A stretch of 64,000 nt of DNA from Sipunculus nudus. Lineage: Eukaryota; Annelida; Sipuncula; Golfingiida; Sipunculidae. Positions 11,778-25,724 of this stretch are shown piece after piece; position 1 is the first letter of the stretch; each line of letters opens with the position of its first letter. The stretch covers positions 109,453,142-109,517,141 of the forward strand of contig CM049306.1 in the NCBI GenBank assembly GCA_026874595.1, given 5' to 3'. The notes under the pieces were generated by a model. The model was given only the letters and a program-made list of their open reading frames with translations, was not told the DNA's origin and searched no databases. A program made the position numbers and the translations under genes.

Positions 11778-14700
11778 ATATATTTGAAGATCATGAAAAT
11801 TATGGGTAAAAATTGTGATCATGACACAACTGTCAAAATCCTATGGCCAGATAATTATAATGTCATAAAATAGAGAGACTAAAGAATGCAATGAGAATCA
11901 AAGTAAAGTAAAACATCTGAAGTAGGAAATAGGTTTTACCGTCAGGTTTTCACAATCTCTAGATTATCAGCCAAAATCTGTTGATGAATATTTCAAACTC
12001 CAAAATATCACCACAGAAACAGTATGGGATGCATGTATATATACTCACAAATATATTAAGATCTGACCCGTGGGTCATGACGCTCAGCTGATTAGCATGC
12101 CCTGAGATCAGCATGCCTTTATATCAACTGAGAATTTACCATAATGGAATAATAATATTTAATAATGAAATTTCACAAGTGTTAGTGACAATATGTTAGA
12201 ATCTGATAGGCTGATTGTGTTTACGTGTCCTTCACTGACAGGGGATGCATATGTAGATCAGGCACATGATTTGAACGTGTCATCCCATGTTACATATTTG
12301 TGGAACAGTGAGGAGCGTGATTTTCTAGGAGCTATTAACTATTGTTTCCACTGTTGTTTGCAGAAATAAGGTCACCATGACTTTATTTTAGGGTGCCAAG
12401 GGAATTCACTATGACCTGTCTGGAAATCAGACAGGAACCTTTTATTCCTAATGTGCACTGCTACTGGACCCTACTGGACATCCCAACAGACAGCTGGTAA
12501 GTCATCACCATTGATTTATATGTGCTAAATTGTCAGCTGGGCTAAAAGCCAAATATCTTGTATGTAACATGTCTATCTAGAACAAAAGTGTCACCTGGCT
12601 GAAAGAGCATTCTAACTTTACAACTTGTAAGCACTATACATTTCTTGTAGTATAAGTATACTGGCTGGCAGCTGCTTTTTCATTTGCAGACATCCATGGA
12701 AACTTTGATAGAACTGGTGTAATCTAACGTTTGTGTATATAAGGGTGTGATTGTTTTGCTTGAAAATTACTATCCCCTCCAGCTATATACAGGATCCTTG
12801 TATAAACCAAGGTCATGACGTCATCCAGTCCACTAGGTCTGTGTTGTACAATGGACTGGTTCCCTGCCACATTTTAACTTTACCGGCATACTGACCACAA
12901 CTTGGGCAATCTGGGAATGCCCATTTTGATACAATAGCTGTCTGATAATAAACATCATGTCTAGACAACTGGGAGGAGCACATCAGCACCCACAGCTTCT
13001 TTAGCACAAGATACGCTTGCTAATTTTAGATGGCTTGATCTCACGATAACAGAACCAGCTGCCGTACTTTTGACTTCTCATCCGTATGTAGGTGGATATG
13101 ACACCAGGAAACCAATCTAACCCTTTCTCATTATGCATAATGATCCCTTCCTGGAAACGACAAGGCCTCGCTGCATCATTACACCCTTCAGTGGTAGCTC
13201 TACTTGGAGTGAACAGGAGTTAAAAATAACTGCAATTACAGGACTGAGTATACAGACATAATGAGAATCGGGCCTCGGCACTAGTTCTGAGGTTTCATCA
13301 CCATCTAAACAAAAAAGTCTAAATTTAATTCCTGTCAATCAACAAGACAACACCCACATGTAATTACTGTCAGTCTGCTATGCTTGTAAATTAGATCAAT
13401 TATCAGAGTTATTCTATAAATACCACACGTAACGAGAGTGGCATATCTGCACCCACAGGCAATATAGATTTTAATGCAAGCTTAGAAGCAAAAAAAAGAC
13501 TAAATTTTCAGAAAGAATTCTTCTTGTATAAAACAATATCCCCAAAGATAAGCAAATCACAATCCACATATTTACTTTAAAAACTAAGAACTCCTCAAAA
13601 ATCAATAATTTCAGGACTATTTCCATACTGATACATGATACTTTTTTGTCTACAATAGACGCAAACAGCAGCTGGGTGAGATCTGAAAGAATTCTGAGAT
13701 GGTGTGACATGCAAGATGGTTTAGGTGTCCTCCTTAAATCTAGCAGTTACAATATAACAAGAGAAAGACACACCCCCTCACCCTTTAAAATACACAGGAA
13801 AACACATCTTTCATTCAACACTAATGTTAACAGGACACTGCATCTCTCCACAAGATTTGTTGTTGAGAGTTTATATTTATAAAAGATGATTATTGAATCA
13901 CTCTAATCAATAAGACTGATCTCTAATAAGCTCTTGTAAACAAGACTGAACTTTCAACTTAAATGTAGACAGGAGGCTTTATGCTTAGTCATATTATTTT
14001 AATCATATATTTAGTCATATATTATTCATATCTTCATTCATACCCTCTTCACACAGAAAATATTGGTTGAGTGAGTAATCCCTCTCCCTCATACATACAT
14101 ACACATATACTGAATGGGGAATAATATCCCCCTGCACAAGCAAGTCCAAAAGAGACTGCAGAGATAAAGGCAGGCTAGCTCACCCAACTACTTGTATGAA
14201 CATAAAAGCTTAACCAGTGATCAGTATTGATCGAGCGGTGCACTACAGCTGTGCTTGGATGACGGCAGCACCGCGCTACCTCCAGGACCTCCACTGTGCC
14301 TCAAGACCCCGTCAGCCTAGGTAGGGGATTTCTTAGACCTGGTAATGACAATTCCACAACCTGAAGTATTGGTCCCAGACCACATGTTTAATGAACCGCT
14401 GAGGGCCAGATTGACTGCTTAATGTGAGTTCTGTACAGTGCCCTCCCTCAGCATTTTATCAGGGAGCTCCATTTTCTGGCATATCCCATACTTATTGGTA
14501 TCATTTTTATTCAAATGTCATTTGAATAAATAGTCTGAATTATGATAAGTTGAATCGAAAAAGTTTTTTTTAAATTTTTTTTTTCAATTTAGACTTTTTA
14601 AACATTTCTAGAAATGCAATAACTAAGACAGAACCAGAAATACTTAATAGTTCATAGTTGTAAACAGTATTCCTGTATGGATTAGTTGATTTAGGGTAAA

Positions 14701-14999
14701 AACCATATGCACATAACATAAACAAAGCTTAAATATTCTGAAAAAATACAGTATTTGACAATTATCAACATAACAACCTCGTGTTTTCCACTGCTGTAAG
14801 TACAGGTGTACCACCAATCTTAAGTTTACATAAATAAAGGTCCATATGGGTAGTTGAACTAACAATAAACCTACACTGAGATGACTGATACTGTGACAGA
14901 CAGACGTTCTAAGATGCCAGGGCTGGCTGATGGTTCCCCAGTATGCCAGGGAATACCTAGGATACACAATAGCATACCTCCTGAAGTATCCTACAAACA

Positions 15000-15014
15000 C
15001 CCCCCCCCCCCCCC
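15000..15014 (+). repeat. poly(C) run of 15
   Basis: A homopolymer of 15 C on plus, hence poly(G) in the gene's transcript, followed by a short (CA)n. It is about 55 bp left of a dispersed element terminus. Confidence 0.85.
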
Positions 15015-15070
15015 ACACACACAATGTATGAACAGGGAAAGGCACAAGAATAAAGTATTTCAAATAAAAT

Positions 15071-15815
15071 AGGGACCCATGGGTCTCAAAGCTCAGCTGA
15101 ATTTTTCTATAAAGACATGATTACAAGCTTTTTCAAAATATGGGTCCTGTGATCAGTTTGACACCAACTTGTCTATCCAAACTGGAGTTATCATCCATAT
15201 CAAACTGATTTGTGAATGGATGGGGCCTGTGACCTTGAACCTTGACCTCATGACCCTAAAATCAAAAGGGTTCTTACATTATTGGTGAGTCATATATAAG
15301 TCCAGTTTTAAACCAATATGTCACTCCAAACTTGAGTTATCATCTGGAAACAAATATGCAGACAGATGGCCCCTGTGACCTTGATCTCTGACCTTGTGAC
15401 CCAAAAATCAATCAGGTTCATCCCCTACTGGCAGGTCAGCTATATGTGCAAGATGGAAGGTTAAGGATGAATAGTTTGGCTTAAAATGCATCCACAATCT
15501 TTCTAAATATGTGGGTCCTGTGACCTTTACCTTTGATCTCATGAACCCAAACCAATAGAATTCTTGTGTTACAGGTGGGCAATATTCAAGTTTGAAATCC
15601 ATAAGTCAATCCAACCTGGAGTTTTCATCAGGAAACAAATTTGATGGACATACAGAAAGACAAACAGATGGAAAGACTGGGTGATTAATATAGGGCATCT
15701 GCTTATTCAAGCGGGCCCCTAATAATGAACACAAGCTTTCAGGACACTGATAAAACCACAGTTGGGAATCTGATAGTATCAATATAATCTGGCAGTCTCG
15801 AAATAATGGAAACAA
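15071..15815 (+). mobile_element. Dispersed non-coding element, GACCCATGGGTC family
   Basis: The left end carries AGGGACCCATGGGTCTCA followed by GCTCAGCTGA, the same terminus seen near 27061, 33000, 37714 and 38890. The body holds about three eroded units of the 140-bp core with GTGACCTTGA..CTCATGACCC phrases. The right part has a run of GACAGA/GATGGA and the phrase GGGCATCTGCTTATTCAAGC, matching the ends of the copies at 37712 and 45545. No open frame of element type is present, so this is a non-autonomous copy. Confidence 0.65.
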
Positions 15816-16359
15816 GTGACCCCTGGATCATGACGCTAAGCTGATTGACCAGTTTGTACTGGCAATAGTGTGATACTAGATGGATTTTTGATGGACTTCC
15901 AGGATATCAAGTTAGAAGCTTCTAGGTCCAATTGTTATAATTTGTGTGGCTGACCGCTTTTTTGAAAGTCTCAAAATTAGGGGGGGAAATGCGTAAAAAT
16001 TCAAAAAAGAAAATACAGGTGGCACAACCAATCTGCAGGAATTGATGAAGCATTCTATGATCAAAATTTATGCAAATAATCATGGAGCTAATGGACGCCC
16101 TGAATGATGGATTTCTGGAAGGCCGATAGACAAAGCGCCATACCTATATGCCAGCTTAACTAAAATTTAAAGTGGTGCATAGCTCAGTTCCTCACAGCAA
16201 ATAAAATTGTCGGTATTGTATAACAAATAAGTTGCATGTATGTTCCAAATGTGAAGTTATTTATACTAACATGACATAAGCAATCCATATATAATACATA
16301 ACCATGGCCAAGCTGTTGGCCCACTGAAGCTAAGTCAACCAGCTGTGATCTGTACCTAC

Positions 16360-16599
16360 CTTGTGGTAGCGTTTTTCCACCGCCGCCAGCTGTTCTCTCA
16401 TTCTGACCTGAGCCCGTCTTTGCGTTTCTATCAGGTTCTCTAGCTGTATCAGTTGATTATCATACAGCGCCTTGATCGCGGTCTCATCAAAACTGTTATC
16501 TTGTTGACTGACAGAGTCTCGCTGCAGTGCCAGAAAGGGGTCACCGAGGCCAAATCTACCATACTTGGCTTGGTATAACAAATGCTTTGCCTTTTCCGC
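16360..16599 (-). CDS. CTTNBP2NL: CTTNBP2NL-like exon 3: CortBP2 core
   Basis: A 240-bp exon of 80 codons, acceptor TTTACAG and donor AAG|GTAGGT, in phase 0 at both ends. It encodes AEKAKHLLYQAKYGRFGLGD, then PFLALQRDS, an acidic and glutamine-rich linker, and a basic helix ending EKRYHK. The segment YG(R/K)(F/Y)...DP(F/L)(L/M)ALQRD is a hallmark of the CortBP2 N-terminal domain and places this exon between exons 2 and 4 exactly as in vertebrate members. The last helix starts the long coiled coil. The vertebrate form carries a slightly longer linker here. Confidence 0.95.
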
Positions 16600-17109
16600 C
16601 TGTAAAGATACAAGACAGGATACTGATTATGGCTGAACAAATTAAATGTAAACATTTTTTTTTATTATTTTACAAACAAGTTTTGACAATTAATGAAAAC
16701 ATGAGTGATGAAAGCAGTAAGGAATGCCTTGACCACTGGGCCTTGGTGCTCAGCTGATGAACATGACCTTTGACCCTGTAACCCAAAACCAACTGAGAAC
16801 TTTACATCTGAAAGAGAGGAAACCACAAAGGGACAAAAAGAAAATGTCACATGGTATATTGTCTGTGGGGAAAGGCAGGCAACATGATGTCCTAATACAA
16901 AACTAGATGTGGTCCGAAAATGGTCCTCAGAGGGCCCCTCATTTCCGCTTGTGCTGGACAAGTTTACATATGGGTGAAAAATTAAGTCAAATTTGAAAAA
17001 TATGACAAACAGAAACAGGTATTTATCAATATGCATGAGGGAAAAATCCTAATGGATCAAATGATATTAAAGAAGATATGTCTGAAAAAAGTGTGAAATA
17101 GAAAATCAC

Positions 17110-17735
17110 TGAATGTAGTCTATTAGCCATATTTGATTTTGAGCAAGTCTGTTACTATATTGGTCTGGAGCCCACGTGGGCACCAATGATCCCTGTGAAA
17201 CTTGGAAAGCTGCAGTAGGGTTGTTGTTATGGCGTGCAAAAGAAAATCAACGATTGGCCTGTGGCGGCCATACTTTAATTCGGACAGGTCTGTAATTCAA
17301 TAGTACTGGAGCCCTCATAGGTACAAATCATCCCTGTGAATTTGGGAAAGCTGCAGTAGGTTGTTGTTGAGTTATCGCGCGCAAAAGAAAATCAGCGATC
17401 AGGCTATAGCAGCCATATTTGAATTCCAACAGGTCTGTAATTCAATAGGTCTGGAGCCCTCATAGGTACCAATCATCCCTGTGAATTTGGAAAACCTGCA
17501 GTAGATTGTTGTTGAGTTATCGTGCCCGAAAGAAAATCATTGATCAGGCTGTGGTGGCCATAATGGAATTCTGACAGGTCTGTAATTCGAAAGGTCTGGA
17601 GCCCTCATAGGTACCAATCATCCCTGTGAATTTGGGAGAGCTGCAGTATTTTGTTGTTGAGTTATTGTGCGCGAAAGAAAGTGTCACTGACGGAAGGACG
17701 GATGGACGGACTGATAGGGTGGTCACTGTAGGGCA
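17110..17735. repeat. Four-copy tandem repeat, period about 145 bp
   Basis: The phrase GGAGCCC(T/A)C..AGGTACCAATCATCCC recurs at 17167, 17308, 17453 and 17598, spacings of 141, 145 and 145 bp. Each unit also holds GCTGCAGTAG, TTGTTGTTGAGTTATCG and a GGCCATA tail. The last unit runs into a GACGGA-rich end at 17690-17712. Layout and unit length are like the tandem cores of the elements near 34.6 and 45.6 kb, but the sequence is different. Confidence 0.8.
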
Positions 17736-18477
17736 CCGCTTGTCAAGCTGGGCCCTAATAACTCTGTTTCTGGTAACTGTGACATTTTAAACCAATATCA
17801 ATGAATGATATGAAAAGATCAAAATCTAATAACTAATTTCTTGAGGGTTTGGTATCACTGGAAATCACCTGGATTTCAAGTTTTTCAATGAAAGGTAAAA
17901 TTTGACCTTATATAAATGAAGGAAAACATATTTTTTTATTTATCCATATTGTGCAATGAAATATACTGTGACCTCTCACCTCAAAGGACCCTACTTCACA
18001 AACTGAACAACATTTTTGTAGAAAAAACTTTCTGTCAAACTTGGGTCCTGTGGTTTGTCAATGGAAATCTTTGTTAGGACATTATTCTATAAACACATAA
18101 AAATAGCCAATTTGTATATATTTAAATGCAATTTGAAATCACAACAGCCATGACATTCCAACCAGCCAGTCCTTGCCTGTGCCAATGTGAAGCGATGTAA
18201 CATGACCGAGATAGTCTGTAGTTGTACAAACTAGATGTCTACAGAGGACTGACATGAATGGACTACAAATACCAGTCAGCTGTGGACCTCTCTCCCTGTG
18301 CTGATTACCAGGATATGGCTAACATTTATCTGCAACACAAATCCATTACAGTAACACAACCCACAGCCCATCAGGTCTGCTGTAAATGTTTGATCAGCAG
18401 TGCTGTAAGCCAGGGATGAGTAGGCTACGGCTGCAACCATTCTAACTTGTACCACATGAGCTACACCTGTAGAGGTG

Positions 18478-21400
18478 CTATGGTCATATACACCAATACT
18501 CCAGGAAACACGGGGCCTGTCTATACTCATATACACCTATACTCCAGGAAACACGAGGCCTGTCTATAATCATATACACCAATACTCCAGGAAACACGAG
18601 GCCTGTCTATAATCATATACACCAATACTCCAGGAAACACGAGGCCTGTCTATGGTCATATACACCAATACTCCAGGAAACACGGGGCCTGTCTATACTC
18701 ATATACACCTATACTCCAGGAAACACGAGGCCTGTCTATAATCATATACACCAATACTCCAGGAAACACGAGGCCTGTCTATAATCATATACACCAATAC
18801 TCCAGGAAACACGAGGCCTGTCTATGGTCATATACACCAATACTCCAGGAAACACGAGGCCTGTCTATGGTCATATACACCAATACTCCAGGAAACACGA
18901 GGCCTGTCTATACTCATATACACCTATACTCCAGGAAACACGAGGCCTGTCTATGGTCATATACACCTATACTCCAGGAAACAGGAGGCCTGTCTATACT
19001 CATATACACCTATACTCCAGGAAACACGAGGCCTGTCTATACTCATATACACCAATACTCCAGGAAACACGAGGCCTGTCTATGGTCATATACACCTATA
19101 CTCCAGGAAACACGAGGCCTGTCTATACTCATATACACCTATACTCCAGGAAACACGAGGCCTGTCTATGGTCATATACACCAATACTCCAGGAAACACA
19201 GGGCCTGTCTATAATCATATACACCAATACTCCAGGAAACACGAGGCCTGTCTATGGTCATATACACCAATACTCCAGGAAACACGAGGCCTGTCTATAC
19301 TCATATACACCTATACTCCAGGAAACATGAGGCCTGTCTATACTCATATACACCAATACTCCAGGAAACTTGGGGTCTGTCTATACTCATATACACCAAT
19401 ACTCCAGGAAACATGAGGCCTGTCTATACTCATATACACCAATACTCCAGGAAACCTGAGGCCTGTCTATACTCATATACACCAATACTCCAGGAAACAC
19501 GAGGCCTGTCTATACTCATATACACCAATACTCCAGGAAACATAGGGTCTGTCTATACTCATATACACCAATACTCCAGGAAACATAGGGCCTTTCTATA
19601 CTCATATACACCAATACTCCAGGAAACTTGAGTCCTGTCTATACTCATATACACCAATACTCCAGGAAACACGAGGCCTGTCTATACTCATATACACCAA
19701 TACTCCAGGAAACATAGGGTCTGTCTATACTCATATACACCAATACTACAGGAAACGTAGGGCCTGTCTATACTCATATACACCAATACTCCAGGAAACA
19801 CAGGGTCTGTCTATACTCATATACACCTATACTCCAGGAAACACGAGGCCTGTCTATACTCATATACACCAATACTCCAGGAAACATAGGGTCTGTCTAT
19901 ACTCATATACACCAATACTCCAGGAAACACAGGGCCTGTCTATACTCATATACACCAATACTCCAGGAAACACGAGGCCTGTCTATAATCATATACACCA
20001 ATACTCCAGTAAACACAGGGCCTGTCTATACTCATATACACCAATACTCCAGGAAACACAGGGCCTGTCTATACTCAACTACACCAATACTCCAGGAAAC
20101 ATAGGGCCTGTCTATACTCAACTACACCAATACTCCATGAAACATAGGGCCTGTCTATACTCATATACACCAATACTCCAGGAAACACAGGGCCTGTCTA
20201 TACTCATATACACCAATACTCCAGGAAACACAGGGCCTGTCTATATTCAACTACACCAAAACTCCAAGAAACACAGGGCCTGTCTATACTCAACTACACC
20301 AATACTCCAGGAAACATAGGGTCTGTCTATACTCATATACACCAATACTCCAGGAAACACAGGGCCTGTCTATACTCATATACACCGATACTCCAGGAAA
20401 CACAGGGCCTGTCTATACTCAACTACACCAATACTCCAGGAAACATAGGGCCTGTCTATACTCAACTACACCAATACTCCATGAAACATAGGGCCTGTCT
20501 ATACTCATATACACCAATACTCCAGGAAACACAGGGCCTGTCTATACTCATATACACCAATACTCCAGGAAACACAGGGCCTGTCTATATTCAACTACAC
20601 CAAAACTCCAGGAAACACAGGGCCTGTCTATACTCAACTACACCAATACTCCAGGAAACATAGGGTCTGTCTATACTCATATACACCAATACTCCAGGAA
20701 ACACAGGGCCTGTCTATACTCATATACACCGATACTCCAGGAAACACAGGGCCTGTCTATACTCAACTACACCAATACTCCAGGAAACATAGGGTCTGTC
20801 TATACTCATATACACCAATACTCCAGGAAACACAGGGTCTGTCTATACTCATATACACCAATACTCCAGGAAACATAGGGTCTGTCTATACTCATATACA
20901 CCAATACTCCAGGAAACATAGGGCCTGTCTATACTCATATACACCAATACTCCAGGAAACTTGGGGTCTGTCTATAATCATATACACCAATACTCCAGGA
21001 AACTTGGGGTCTGTCTATACTCATATACACCAATACTCCAGGAAACATAGGGTCTGTCTATACTCATATACACCAATACTCCAGGAAACACAGGGCCTGT
21101 CTATAATCATATACACCAATACTCCAGGAAACATAGGGCCTGTCTATACTCATATACACCAATACTCCAGGAAACTTGGGGTCTGTCTATAATCATATAC
21201 ACCAATACTCCAGGAAACTTGGGGTCTGTCTATACTCATATACACCAATACTCCAGGAAACTTGAGGCCTGTCTATACTCATATACACCAATACTCCAGG
21301 AAACATAGGGTCTGTCTATAATCATATACAACAATACTCCAGGAAACACGAGGCCTGTCTATACTCATATACACCAATACTCCAGGAAACTTGAGGCCTG

Positions 21401-24075
21401 TCTATACTCATATACAACAATACTCCAGGAAACATAGGGTCTGTCTATAATCATATACAACAATACTCCAGGAAACACGAGGTCTGTCTATAATCATATA
21501 CACCAATACTCCAGGAAACTTGAGGCCTGTCTATACTCATATACACCTATACTCCAGGAAACACGAGGCCTGTCTATACTCATATACACCTATACTCCAG
21601 GAAACACGAGGCCTGTCTATACTCATATACACCAATACTCCAGGAAACACGAGGCCTGTCTATAATCATATACACCAATACTCCAGGAAACATAGGGCCT
21701 GTCTATACTCATATACACCAATATTCCAGGAAACTTGGGGTCTGTCTATAATCATATACACCAATACTCCAGGAAACTTGGGGTCTGTCTATACTCATAT
21801 ACACCAATACTCCAGGAAACTTGAGGCCTGTCTATACTCATATACACCAATACTCCAGGAAACATAGGGCCTGTCTATAATCATATACACCAATACTCCA
21901 GGAAACATAGGGCCTGTCTATACTCATATACACCAATACTCCAGGAAACTTGGGGTCTGTCTATAATCATATACACCAATACTCCAGGAAACTTGGGGTC
22001 TGTCTATACTCATATACACCAATACTCCAGGAAACTTGAGGCCTGTCTATACTCATATACACCAATACTCCAGGAAACATAGGGTCTGTCTATAATCATA
22101 TACAACAATACTCCAGGAAACACGAGGCCTGTCTATACTCATATACACCAATACTCCAGGAAACATAGGGTCTGTCTATAATCATATACAACAATACTCC
22201 AGGAAACACGAGGTCTGTCTATAATCATATACACCAATACTCCAGGAAACTTGAGGCCTGTCTATACTCATATACACCTATACTCCAGGAAACACGAGGC
22301 CTGTCTATACTCATATACACCTATACTCCAGGAAACATGAGGCCTGTCTATACTCATATACACCAATACTCCAGGAAACACGAGGCCTGTCTATAATCAT
22401 ATACACCAATACTCCAGGAAACATAGGGTCTGTCTATACTCATATACACCAATACTCCAGGAAACACGAGGCCTGTCTATACTCATATACACCAATACTC
22501 CAGGAAACATAGGGCCTGTCTATACTCATATACACCAATACTCCAGGAAACTTGGGGTCTGTCTATACTCATATACACCTATACTCCAGGAAACACAGGG
22601 TCTGTCTATACTCATATACACCTATACTCCAGGAAACACGAGGCCTGTCTATACTCATATACACCAATACTCCAGGAAACATAGGGCCTGTCTATACTCA
22701 TATACACCAATACTCCAGGAAACATAGGGTCTGTCTATACTCATATACACCTATACTCCAGGAAACACGAGGCCTGTCTATACTCATATACACCAATACT
22801 CCAGGAAACATAGGGCCTGTCTATACTCATATACACCAATACTCCAGGAAACATAGGGTCTGTCTATACTCATATACAACAACACCCTAGGAAACACAGG
22901 GTCTGTCTATACTCATATACACCAATACTCCAGGAAACATAGGGTCTGTCTATACTCATATACACCAATACTCCAGGAAACACGAGGCCTGTCTATAATC
23001 ATATACACCAATACTCCAGGAAACACGAGGCCTGTCTATAATCATATACACCAATACTCCAGGAAACTTGGGGTCTGTCTATACTCATATACACCAATAC
23101 TCCAGGAAACACGAGGCCTGTCTATACTCATATACACCAATACTCCAGGAAACACAGGGTCTGTCTATACTCATATACAACAACACCCTAGGAAACACAG
23201 GGTCTGTCTATACTCATATACACCAATACTCAAGGAAACACAGGGTCTGTCTATACTCATATATAACAATACTCCAGGAAACACAGGGTCTGTCTATACT
23301 CAACTACACCAATACTCCAGGAAACATAGGGCCTGTCTATACTCATATACACCAATACTCCAGGAAACATAGGGTCTGTCTATACTCATATACAACAACA
23401 CCCTAGGAAACACAGGGTCTGTCTATACTCATATACACCAATACTCCAGGAAACATAGGGTCTGTCTATACTCATATACACCAATACTCCAGGAAACACG
23501 AGGCCTGTCTATAATCATATACACCAATACTCCAGGAAACACGAGGCCTGTCTATAATCATATACACCAATACTCCAGGAAACTTGGGGTCTGTCTATAC
23601 TCATATACACCAATACTCCAGGAAACACGAGGCCTGTCTATACTCATATACACCAATACTCCAGGAAACACAGGGTCTGTCTATACTCATATACAACAAC
23701 ACCCTAGGAAACACAGGGTCTGTCTATACTCATATACACCAATACTCAAGGAAACACAGGGTCTGTCTATACTCATATATAACAATACTCCAGGAAACAC
23801 AGGGTCTGTCTATACTCAACTACACCAATACTCCAGGAAACACAGGGTCTGTCTATACTCGTATACAACAATACTCCAGGAAACAAGGGGTCTGTCTATA
23901 CTCATATACACCAATACTCCAGGAAACAAGGGGCTGTCTACACATATATACACCAATACTCAGTGAAACACAGGGTCTGTCTATACTCATCTACATCAAT
24001 ACTCAGTAAAATACGGGTCTGTCTATACTGATATATAATACACCAATACACGAAACATAAGATATGTCTATACTT
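18478..24075. repeat. 43-bp tandem satellite array, about 130 copies
   Basis: Head-to-tail units of 43 bp containing ATACACCAATACTCCAGGAA followed by a variable ACACGAGG/ACATAGGG/ACTTGGGG and CCTGTCTATACTC. The array fills 5.6 kb of intron 2. Because 43 leaves a remainder of 1 on division by 3 and the usual unit lacks plus-strand stops in all frames, long repetitive frames appear with a 129-bp (43-codon) cycle. They are by-products of the repeat. Higher-order duplication is clear: near-identical blocks restart at 22552, 23068 and 23584 (516 bp, 12 units) and at 20137 and 20481 (344 bp, 8 units). Units decay at the right end (about 23930-24075). Confidence 0.97.
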
Positions 24076-25724
24076 ATGCCATCTCTGCATCAGAGCAACT
24101 ATGAGTTCCTCTGGCAAATTTTACAGGTTGCTGAGGATCAGCTGACCACCATCTGGTGGTTTATTACCTGCCCGGTCAGAAATCAGACCTTGGTGAAGTC
24201 TAAACACAGGTACCAGTGATACAGAATAGTCCATCATAGCAGGGCTTTCCTGGCGCCAGGTGATATACTTTACTTTAAAACATAGGTATAACTCCCACAG
24301 GATACAAGGATGACTAGGAGATCATCTGTTGGCCATGATGATTATATGAAAAGCCAACAGAATTTTCACTTAAATAACTCTTGGTCCCTAAACTTTAATC
24401 AGAATAAATTCAATATGTTGTGGAACCTTTTCCTTTATAATTTTAAGCCCTTGGGATTTATGTTTTTGCATGCACAGTTATAACATGTTGTTCGCACTTT
24501 AGAGCTAACCTGAGATTCTACCAAACTTCACAGACTTTCACTATTTTGAAAACTGGCCATAATAATATTTAGAGAAATCTGATTAGTGCAATCACAATGA
24601 GTATGGTATCCTGACTTTAGTATGATGAAAGATAATGATGAAATAGAACCTTTTACTTGAAGGTCTATTCTCATGTGACTATTTTACTGCACACATTTTT
24701 TTATTATTAAGTTAAATTATCCTAGAAATAAATATATAATTACAACTTAGTTATATGTTGATTACAGTCCAATTGTGAACCATTTTAGATCCATGACTGA
24801 TTCCACTTTCTGTCACAGTCTTGTACACTGCCAATATATAGCCTTCTCTCAATGGGGATCCCTTGATCTGACCAGAATATGTGCGGACGCAGCGACGTAA
24901 TATATCCTTCATAATATAATGAACCAATTCTAAACAGCTGAGCCAGCTGATGACTGACAGGAGGTATGTCATAATGTCATATATGCAAACATCATGTTAT
25001 GTCTGTAAACAAGAAAGATGTCACTATTACGCAGCCAAGCAGGACTTGGGCTGGGCTAAAAATAGACCTCATTCCCAAACCAGTGAAGTAACTGCAGTGC
25101 TGGAGGCCCTATCCTGTACTTGAATGTGAAGTTGTGTCAGCAAGAACAAGAGGTAAGCTCTGCCAGTGTAATTAGATGCAGAAGCACTGTAAGGGCTGGC
25201 AGAGAGCCTGCAGTGCTGTACACATCAGCCATGAGACAGGCCATCAAACTGACCAGTCCATCACATACTAATACAGCAGAGCCAGGTGGGGCCCTCTATC
25301 TTCATCTCATCATGACTGTAGTGGCACCTTAACTGATCAATAAAACCTGACTGAGCTGTCATGATTGATGTTCAATCACTGGCCCGGGCCCAAGGCTCCT
25401 GGCTTCCTCCTGAGCTCCCCTGCCCTGTCATGGGAGCCCTCATCATGCAAAGCCTGCCATGCTGGTAACCACACAATAAATGTACATACACTTTATCGGT
25501 CTTTTTCATCACTTGATATACACCGGTCAGATTCAGCTGACAATCTTACATACCAGCGAGGCCTGCAATTTCAAAATATCTTGCTGTATTCAAAATATCC
25601 CACAGATCCACCCTGAGCAAACTGTATCTTTTTCAAGATTCCTTTGAAATTTCAGATTTTTAGGGATTAAAACCGTATGTATATATGCCGTGAAAAACTA
25701 AATATGGTATATATATAATAGTAT
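24076..25724. other. Intronic stretch without recognised genes or repeats
   Basis: Mostly unique-looking sequence. A GC-richer segment at about 25040-25620 has two short open frames but no family resemblance and no convincing exon borders. On current evidence it is ordinary intron. Confidence 0.45.

Larger units (their letters stand above)
11536..16359 (-). other. Intron 3 of the CTTNBP2NL-like gene
   Basis: A 4.8-kb phase-0 intron (donor AAG|GTAGGT, acceptor AAATAG). It holds a poly(G) run at 11760-11777, a poly(C) run at 15000-15014, a short fragment of the GACCCRTGGGTC repeat terminus near 12064-12135, and a larger copy at 15071-15815. A GC-richer segment at about 14225-14330 is unexplained: I see no open frame with good splice borders in it. 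Confidence 0.85.

Noticed and set aside
14225-14330. Extra exon in intron 3 in a GC-richer segment
   Set aside because: No open frame compatible with phase-0 joining, and exons 3 and 4 join directly as in vertebrate proteins.
18824-24009. Long repetitive open frames (YTPILQET / HIHQYSRKHEACL peptides) as a repeat protein gene
   Set aside because: They cover all three frames of a 43-bp satellite, lack start and splice signals, and run antisense to the host gene. The frames follow from unit length and composition.
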